The position numbers were made by a program, and so were the translations under genes. DNA of 64,000 nt. Source: Thiohalocapsa sp. PB-PSB1 (GTDB lineage: Bacteria; Pseudomonadota; Gammaproteobacteria; Chromatiales; Chromatiaceae). Under the pieces are notes generated by a model that searched no databases, was not told where the DNA came from, and saw only the letters and a program-made list of their open reading frames with translations. Positions 27,566 through 35,100 of this stretch are shown piece by piece (within the stretch, counting starts at the first letter, position 1; each line of letters starts with the position of its first letter). The DNA lies in assembly GCA_016745215.1 (NCBI GenBank), contig CP050890.1, positions 1,860,001-1,924,000 of the forward strand, given 5' to 3'.

Positions 27566-28492
27566 CTAACGCTGGCCGATGATCCTCCGCATGGCGCGCT
27601 GCACACGGTTTCCCGGCACCGCGAAGCCGATACCCACATTGCCACCATAGGGACCGAACAGCGCGGTGTTGATACCGATCACTTCGCCGGCTAGGTTGAT
27701 CAGCGGGCCGCCGGAATTGCCGGGGTTGATCGAGGCATCGGTTTGAATTAATTCGCCCAGGCTATCCTCGGCAATGCCGGTGCGACCCACGGCGCTGACG
27801 ATACCCGAAGTTACGGTCTGGCCAAGACCAAATGGATTGCCGATGGCGATCACGAAGTCGCCGACCTCCAGGGTATTGGAGTCGCCGAAGCGCTGGCGCG
27901 GCGCATTCACGGGTTTGATGCGCAGCACGGCGATGTCTGTGCCGGAGTCGCTGCCGACCAGGCGTGCCTTGAAATTGCGCCGGTTTTTGAGGGTGACGGT
28001 GATGTCATCGGCGTCCGCGATCAGATGGGCGTTGGTCAACACCAGGCCGCGCTTGCCGTCGATGATGACCCCGGAGCCGACGCTCTGGCGCTTATGACTT
28101 TCCGACGAATCCGGCAGTTGCAGACCGAATTCCTGCATGAAGCGCCGAAACTCCGGATCGCGCAGGAATGGATGCTCCTCGATGGACACCTCCGACAGCA
28201 CAGCCACGTTCACGACCGCCGGCGTAATGCCGCGCAACAGCGGCGCCAGGGACGGATAGCCGCCATTGCGCTTGCGGTAGAGGAAGGAGCCCGGTGCGCC
28301 AGAGTCTGCAACGGGCTCCGTAACCGGATTGGCAATCGGAGTAGCAGCCGGGCTGGTCGGCGATGACCGGGCCGGTAGAGTTCGGGCGCAGCTGGCCATG
28401 ATCAGTAATGCACAGCACAATAGACCCACAATGGGCGCAGGTAGCGTGCCAGGATAGAAGCGCAGAACCTTGCGCTGGCCTACAGCAGACAA
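27566..28492 (-). CDS. HtrA/DegP-type serine protease without PDZ domains
   Basis: The 308-residue protein has an N-terminal hydrophobic segment (residues 18-34) ending in a possible lipobox-like cysteine (IMASC), then a proline-rich linker, so it is exported and either membrane-anchored or a lipoprotein. The trypsin-like domain has all three catalytic residues: His156 (VLTNAHLIADAD), Asp186 (GTDIAVLRI) and Ser260 (NPGNSGGPL). It stops right after the protease domain (FAVPGNRVQRAMRRIIGQR); DegP, DegQ and DegS all continue into one or two PDZ domains, so this is a PDZ-less form. It lies 21 bp downstream of dacB on the same strand, which suggests co-transcription and a periplasmic envelope role. 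Confidence 0.88.
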   Translation of the reverse strand: MSAVGQRKVLRFYPGTLPAPIVGLLCCALLIMASCARTLPARSSPTSPAATPIANPVTEPVADSGAPGSFLYRKRNGGYPSLAPLLRGITPAVVNVAVLSEVSIEEHPFLRDPEFRRFMQEFGLQLPDSSESHKRQSVGSGVIIDGKRGLVLTNAHLIADADDITVTLKNRRNFKARLVGSDSGTDIAVLRIKPVNAPRQRFGDSNTLEVGDFVIAIGNPFGLGQTVTSGIVSAVGRTGIAEDSLGELIQTDASINPGNSGGPLINLAGEVIGINTALFGPYGGNVGIGFAVPGNRVQRAMRRIIGQR

Positions 28493-28513
28493 TGAACGAG
28501 GCCGGCGAGCGCG

Positions 28514-29725
28514 TCAGTAACGCGCCAGATTGGCCGCGCTGGCCAACGCACTTGCGACCTGCTGGCGAAAGCCGTATTCCACGGGCTGATTGATCAGCAG
28601 ACTGAATGGCACCCAGCTGCCGCCGCGCCGCACCCAGCCGGCGTAGCAGCTGACGCCGCGCAAGGTGCCGGTTTTGGCGCGCACGTTTGCATTGTCTTTT
28701 TGTTGTGCTACCAGACGGCGATAGGGCGCCATGGCATTCAGCACGTCGATCAGTTGCGCTGAGCTGATGCGATTGCCGCGCGACAGGCCGGCACCGTCCT
28801 CGATGCTGAAGTTGCGCCAGCCGAATTTGCGTCGCGCCCAGTCCTCCAACACGCGCTGCGAGGTCGCCATATTGCTGCTGCCGCCCTGTTCTCCGAGCTT
28901 CAGGAACAGGCTATTGGCGACGAAGTTGGTGGAGTATTTCAGCATGTTCGTCAGCACGGTTTCCAGGGTGCGGCTGTTGCGATGGGTATAGAGCTTGCGC
29001 GCCCCGGCCGGGGTCCGGCCGATGCTGATGCCGCCCTTGACGCCGATACCGGCGGCGTTGAGCTTGGCCTGAAACAATTCGCCAGCATAGGTCAGCGCGT
29101 TGGAACGCGTCTTGAGATTGACTCGCTGCTTGCCGTTACCCATGCTGGCGCCCAGACGCTTGGCGATGGGCGTGATCGGCGTCTGCGGTTCCGCGCTGCT
29201 GACGCGCCCGCCAGACACGCGCACATTGATGGTGTTGAAATTGACCGCCAGTGCCGTGACCGGCGCATCGTAGGGATTGTTGCTGGATGAGCGACCGGGG
29301 ATGCGATCGTCCGACGCGAACAGGCCATCGTCGAGACCGATGCCTGCCAGATCGCGCACACCGGCGCGCTTGAGCGCGGCAATCGCGCTGTCGATCTCCT
29401 CGGAGACCAGATAGGGATCGCCGCCGCCCTTGATCCAAAGCCGGCCATCGTTGCCGAGATAGAAGTCGGTCGTGAAACGATACTGGAGTCCCCAGCGCTC
29501 GATGGCTGCCAGCGCCGTGATCAATTTCATCGTGGAGGCCGGCACCATGGGCCGATCGGCCTGATCGGCGATGACGCTTCTGCCGCCTTCCTCGACCACC
29601 AGGCTCGCGTTGGGCAATGCGATCGCGCGGCTGATCGGATCGGCTGCGGCGCTCATGCCAGCAAACAGTAGCAGCAGTGCGCAGAACGCCGTGATCTGCC
29701 GGGGTGTGGTCGAAGATGCGTGCAT
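28514..29725 (-). CDS. dacB: D-alanyl-D-alanine carboxypeptidase/endopeptidase (PBP4 type)
   Basis: Class C low-molecular-weight penicillin-binding protein that trims or cuts peptidoglycan peptides in the periplasm. From the ATG at 29725 it has 403 residues with a signal peptide (QITAFCALLLLFAGMSAAA). The active-site motifs are present: SxxK in MVPASTMKLITAL, SxN in KYSTNFVANS, and KTG in RAKTGTLRG. A longer reading frame starts at 29812, but the added 29 residues would precede the signal peptide, so the inner ATG is chosen. The inserted domain typical of PBP4 lies between SxxK and SxN. The gene heads a two-gene unit with the HtrA-type protease. Its upstream region is a large repeat array. 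Confidence 0.93.
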   Translation of the reverse strand: MHASSTTPRQITAFCALLLLFAGMSAAADPISRAIALPNASLVVEEGGRSVIADQADRPMVPASTMKLITALAAIERWGLQYRFTTDFYLGNDGRLWIKGGGDPYLVSEEIDSAIAALKRAGVRDLAGIGLDDGLFASDDRIPGRSSSNNPYDAPVTALAVNFNTINVRVSGGRVSSAEPQTPITPIAKRLGASMGNGKQRVNLKTRSNALTYAGELFQAKLNAAGIGVKGGISIGRTPAGARKLYTHRNSRTLETVLTNMLKYSTNFVANSLFLKLGEQGGSSNMATSQRVLEDWARRKFGWRNFSIEDGAGLSRGNRISSAQLIDVLNAMAPYRRLVAQQKDNANVRAKTGTLRGVSCYAGWVRRGGSWVPFSLLINQPVEYGFRQQVASALASAANLARY

Positions 29726-30098
29726 AAGATGTATTTCCGTCTTGCGAAGCGTAGTTGGACCAAGAGCATAGACCGTGTAGAGCTTAGGCGATTTTGATCT
29801 ATTTTCATACATGCCATTGTCATACCATTGCGCGCGAGCCCCGTCACGACTTCACGATCGAGGGAGAGTACCGGCTCAGGGGTCGGCACTGCGTCCAAGA
29901 AGCAGGCCATGGGGTACTGGGATTGAAAACCATGATACAGGCATGGACGAAGCCAGCGAGACAATCCCGATCAAACATGGGCGGGTTGCGAACCTCATAT
30001 CCTGAAGTTCGAACATGTGACGGACACCAACAATCGAGTCAGTGGAAATCCTGCTGCTCGTGAAATACGACATGGAAGAGCTCGAGCTTGCGCGCTTA

Positions 30099-30313
30099 CT
30101 GGGAGCGCCGGCTTTCCAGCCGGCCTCGCCTGATGCGGGCTCGATGCCCGTATCAGGCGATCGTGTGGCCAGAGCGACTTGGTACGTTCCCTTCCGCATG
30201 TTCAGCTCGGATGGATTTGGTTTGGGTTTGAAGGGTTTTCGCGATTTCCTACGTCTTTGGCACGGCATTGAGCCGTGCCAAAGCCGAGCCGGCTGGAAAG
30301 CCGGCGGTCCCAG
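30099..30313 (+). repeat. Element I copy B (215 bp)
   Basis: It starts CTGGGAGCGCCGGCTTTCCA and ends with GCCGGCTGGAAAGCCGGCGG-TCCCAG, an imperfect inverted pair of about 26 bp. Inside are the hairpins CCTGATGCGGGC/GCCCGTATCAGG and CTTTGGCACGGC/GCCGTGCCAAAG, joined by an AT-richer 'ttcagctcggatggatttgg' segment. Confidence 0.9.
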
Positions 30314-30678
30314 TGAGCCGCGACAAAGACTAAAAAAAGGGCACACCTTTTTCACCTTTTCAGGTGTCCTTTTTCACCTTTTTCACCGCTTTTTCACCCG
30401 TGTCCTTTTTCACCCGTTTTTCACCCGGTGTCCTTTTTCACCCTAGGTGTTCTTTTTCACCTCGGGATTCAAAACCATGACATGGGCATGGACGAATCCA
30501 GCGAGACAAACCCGATCAAACATGGGCGGGTTGCGAACCTCTATCCTGAGGTTTGAGCATAATGATGGACACCAACAATCAAGTCAGTGGAAATCCTGCC
30601 GCTCGTGAAATACGACAGGGAAGAGCTTGGGCTTTGCGCGCTTACTGGGAGCGCCGGCTCACTGGAAGCGCCTGCTCA

Positions 30679-30893
30679 CTGGGAGCGCCGGCTTTCCAGC
30701 CGGCCTCGCCTGATGCGGGCTCGATGCCCGCATCAGGCGATCGTGCGGCCAGAGCGACTTGGTACGTTTCCTTCCGCATGTTCAGCTCGGATGGATTTGG
30801 TTCGGGTTTGAAGGGTTTTCGCGATTTCCTACGTCTTTGGCACGGCATTGAGCCGTGCCAAAGCCGAGCCGGCTAGAAAGCCGGCGGTCCCAG
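30679..30893 (+). repeat. Element I copy C (215 bp)
   Basis: Full-length copy preceded by two partial 'actgggagcgccggctcactg'-like end fragments (from 30645). Same internal hairpins as copy B. Confidence 0.9.
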
Positions 30894-31207
30894 TGAGCCG
30901 CGACAAAGACTAAAAAAAGGGCACACTAAAAAAGCAAAGTGGGTGTCCTTTTTCATTCGGGCTTTTTCACCCTAGGTGTTCTTTTTCACCTCGGGATTCA
31001 AAACCATGACATGGGCATGGACGAATCCAGCGAGACAAACCCGATCAAACATGGGCGGGTTGCGAACCTCTATCCTGAGGTTTGAGCATAATGATGGACA
31101 CCAACAATCAAGTCAGTGGAAATCCTGCCGCTCGTGAAATACGACAGGGAAGAGCTTGGGCTTTGCGCGCTTACTGGGAGCGCCGGCTCACTGGAAGCGC
31201 CTGCTCA

Positions 31208-31422
31208 CTGGGAGCGCCGGCTTTCCAGCCGGCCTCGCCTGATGCGGGCTCGATGCCCGCATCAGGCGATCGTGCGGCCAGAGCGACTTGGTACGTTTCC
31301 TTCCGCATGTTCAGCTCGGATGGATTTGGTTCGGGTTTGAAGGGTTTTCGCGATTTCCTACGTCTTTGGCACGGCATTGAGCCGTGCCAAAGCCGAGCCG
31401 GCTAGAAAGCCGGCGGTCCCAG
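31208..31422 (+). repeat. Element I copy D (215 bp)
   Basis: Identical by eye to copy C; it belongs to the third unit of the tandem array. Confidence 0.9.
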
Positions 31423-31760
31423 TGAGCCGCGACAAAGACTAAAAAAAGGGCACACTAAAAAAGCAAAGTTGGGTGTCCTTTTTCACCTTTTCAGGTGTCC
31501 TTTTTCACCTTTTTCACCGCTTTTTCACCCGTGTCCTTTTTCACCCGTTTTTCACCCGGTGTCCTTTTTCACCCTAGGTGTTCTTTTTCACCTCGGGATT
31601 CAAAACCATGACATGGGCATGGACGAATCCAGCGAGACAAACCCGATCAAACATGGGCGGGTTGCGAACCTCTATCCTGAGGTTTGAGCATAATGATGGA
31701 CACCAACAATCAAGTCAGTGGAAATCCTGCCGCTCGTGAAATACGACAGGGAAGAGCTTG

Positions 31761-31975
31761 AACAACAAAAGGAAACAACAAAAGGACACCCACTCAACAA
31801 CAAAAGGACACCCAACAACAAAAGGACACCCACTCCACTTCCAGAATAAAAGCCAGAATAAAAGGACACCCACTTTCCTTCTCCCACCCAGAATAAAAGG
31901 ACACCCACTTTCCTTCTCCCCCCACTTTCCTTCTCCCACTTTTCTTTGCACATTCCTTTCTTCCACTTACCTTTC
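31761..31975. repeat. Low-complexity 'aaaaggacaccc' repeat region
   Basis: At least five occurrences of 'aaaaggacaccc(a)' alternate with 'aacaac', 'ccagaat' and 'ctttccttctccc' tracts. The motif is the reverse complement of the 'gggtgtcctttt' motif that fills the spacers of the neighbouring array, so the two arms face each other. No gene is visible from here to 32168. Confidence 0.75.
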
Positions 31976-32168
31976 TAATCCCCAACCGATCCTGAACGGG
32001 TTATGGTGCAACCAACACGAGCGTCCTATTTTAGGTGTCCAGCGGGCGACGCACCCGGACATCAGGGACCGGATAATGACGGAGACCCCCGGCGCGGCTA
32101 CTCCCCCGAGATAATTTAGCGGTAGATCCCCTGTTTCCTCACTGTCCCTCTGCGTCCCCTGTTTCCCC

Positions 32169-35100
32169 TCAGCCGGCAAAGCGTTCGCGCAGGGCCGCGG
32201 CGGTGTGGCCAATGCCGGCAGCTGCGATCTGGGCAGGTGGGCCCTGGGCGACAACTCGGCCGCCGTCGGCGCCACCTTCGGGGCCGAGATCGATGACCCA
32301 GTCAGCGGCGGCGATCAGGTCGAGGTCGTGTTCGATGACCAGCAGCGAGTGTCCGGCATGTACCAGACGATGCAGCAGGCCGATCAGCCGCTCCACATCC
32401 GCCATGTGCAGGCCCACCGTCGGCTCGTCCAGTACATAGAGGGTAGGGCGGTCGGTGCGCCCGTCCGCGCCGGTGCGCGCCTTGGCCAATTCGCTGACCA
32501 GCTTGATGCGCTGCGCTTCGCCGCCGGACAGCGTCGGGCTGGCCTGGCCCAGGGTCAGATAGCCCAGCCCGATCGCTTGCAGCAATTCCAGCGGATGGCG
32601 CACCGCAGGGTGCGCATGGAACAGGTCGCGCGCTTGGTCCACGCTCATCGCCAGCACCTCGCCGATGTCATGGCCGCGATAATGGATGGTGCGGGTTTCG
32701 GCATTGAAGCGACTGCCATGGCAGACTTCGCAGGGCAACTCCACATCCGGCAAAAAGCTCATTTCCAGACGCTGTACGCCCTGGCCGGCACAGGCATCGC
32801 AGCGCCCGCCGCGGGTGTTGAAGGAGAAGCGACCGGCTCCCCAGCCGAGCATGCGCGCCTGCGGTACTGCCGCGAATAATTGCCGGATGCGGTTCCAAAA
32901 GCCGATGTAGGTCGCCGGGCAGGAGCGCGGTGTTTTGCCGATCGGGGTTTGGTCCACTTCCAGTATCCGACTCAGGTGCTGCCAGCCGGTCAGCGCGCGG
33001 CAACCGTGCAGCTCGCCGACGCGCGCTGCGCGGCTGCGTTGCGGGCGCTGCGCGGCCAGCAGTTTGCTCAGGGAACGCGCGATGACCTCGCGGACCAGGG
33101 TGGATTTACCGGAGCCGGATACGCCGGTGACGCACACCAGCCGTGCCAGCGGCACAGAGACATCGAGTTGTTGTAGATTATTGGCTGTCGCCGCCTGGAT
33201 CGATAAGGCCCCGGCAGCCGCGATGGCCTGTTGCCGGGGTTGCTCGGCGGCCTCCGGTGCAGGTGTTCGGCGGGCCAGGAAGCGCCCGGTGATGGAATGC
33301 GGATGCGCGGCCAGTTCGGACGCCGTGCCGCGTGCGACCAGGGTGCCGCCCTGCACGCCGGCGCCCGGCCCAAGATCGATGATCTGGTCGGCATGGCGCA
33401 TGCTGTTCGCGTCGTGCTCGACGACGATGACCGTGTTGCCCTGGTCGCGCAGCCCGGTCAGGGTATCGATCAGCATGGCAGTGTCACGTTGATGCAGGCC
33501 GATGCTCGGCTCGTCCAACACATAGCAGACCCCGCGCAGATTGGAACCGAGTTGCGCCGCAATGCGGATGCGCTGTGCCTCGCCGCCGGACAATGTCGGC
33601 GCGGCGCGGTCCAGGCTCAAATAGCCCAGACCCACTTGTTGCAAGAACTTCAGCCGTCCGCGCACTTCGGCAAACAGATCCTGACCGATCGCCGTCTCGC
33701 GCTGGTTCAGTTGCTGGTCCGATGCAAGGGTATCGAACCAGCGCGCGGCATCGACCACGCTCAATGCCGATACCTGGGCGATGGACAGGTCGCGAAAGCG
33801 CACCGCCAGGGCTTCGCGCCTGAGCCGCTGTCCGTTGCACCTCGGGCAGTTGTCCTGGGTCTCGACCGGCGCCTCCAGCCAGCATGTTTCCTCGCCGCTT
33901 TGTTGCGCATCGAATCCGTCCAGTTTCAGCCCGGTCCCGAAGCAATCTGGGCACCAGCCATGCTTGGAGTTGTACGAGAACCAACGCGGGTCCGGCTCTT
34001 CGAAGCCCTTGCCGCAGCCGGGGCAGGTGCGGCTGGTGGAATAGTCGATGCTGTCGGTTTCGGCAAGCGCGTTGCGATCGCCGGCTGCATCGGCTGGCGC
34101 TGCGGCCGCCCGCACCCGCACCCGTATCAATCCCTTGCCCAGCTCCAGGGCACGATCCAACAGCAGTCCGAGGCGCGCTGCGTTGGCGTCGTGCACTTGG
34201 ATGTCACCCAGCGGCAGATCGATGGTGTGCTCGCGGAAGCGATCCAGGCGCGGCCAGGCGTTGGTGGATGTGGGCTGTCCATCCACATACAGCAACGAGT
34301 GTCCGTTGCGCGCGGCCCAGGCCGCCAGCTCGTTGTAATAGCCCTTGCGGGCGATGATCAGCGGCGCCAGCAAAATCAGGGTGCGACCCCTGTGCTCCGT
34401 TAGCAGTCGTTGCAGGAGCCGATCCCGATCCATGGGTGCAATCGCAAGATCGCAGTCGGGGCAATATTGAGTGCCCAGCTTGACGTACAGCAGGCGCAAA
34501 AAGTGATGCACCTCGGTCAATGTACCCACCGTGCTCTTGCGCCCGCCGCGGCTGGTGCGCTGCTCGATGGCCACGGTCGGCGGGATGCCGAAGATGGCGT
34601 CCACATCCGCGCGTGCCGCCGGCTGCACGAACTGGCGCGCATAGGCATTCAGCGATTCCAGATAGCGCCGCTGGCCTTCCGCGAACAGGATGTCGAAGGC
34701 CAATGTGCTCTTGCCGCTGCCGGAGACCCCGGTGATGACGATGAACTGCCCGCGTGGAATCGACAGGGTGAGGTCTTTCAGGTTGTGTTCGCGGGCATGC
34801 CGGATGACAATCGACGCGCTTGGCGAATCCGGCGAGTCGGGCTGCGCGGCAGCGGCCGGCGCGTGTCGGGCGTAGGTCGCGGCGGTTTCGGCCAGGTTGA
34901 CCGCGGCAGCCGGTGCCGGGTGCTGAGGGTATCCCTCGACCCCGGCGGCGGGCCGTGCCGCGGCAATCGGCCTCTCTGCATGGCGCGCGCCCGGTCGATC
35001 CGGCTGATCGGGCTGGCTGGGCTGATCGAGCTGGCTGGGCTGATCGGGCTGCTTGGGCTGACCGGATGCCCGCATGTCGGCCATCGCCATGTCCTTTCGC

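Larger units (their letters stand above)
29915..31760 (+). repeat. Tandem array of ~0.53-0.6-kb repeats
   Basis: Four successive units start near 29920, 30460, 30990 and 31590. Each opens with 'gggattcaaaaccatgacat' followed by 'gggcatggacgaatccagcg', 'cgatcaaacatgggcgggtt' and 'gacaccaacaatcaagtcag'. The second and third units are nearly identical over 529 bp. The first three carry an element I copy; the last breaks off at 'gaagagcttg' (31751-31760). Between units lie spacers of iterated GGTGTCCTTTTTCACC (30340-30465, 30930-30990 shorter, 31465-31590). Short open frames recur only because the DNA recurs; no gene is called. Confidence 0.85.

Noticed and set aside
30553..31405. Identical 107-codon frames at 30553 and 31082, possible duplicated small gene
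   Set aside because: They are repeated only because the 529-bp DNA unit is repeated; they run through element I hairpins and have no ribosome-binding site or recognised domain.
29915..31760. CRISPR-like array
   Set aside because: Units are hundreds of bases long and near-identical, with no short regular repeats, unique spacers or cas genes.
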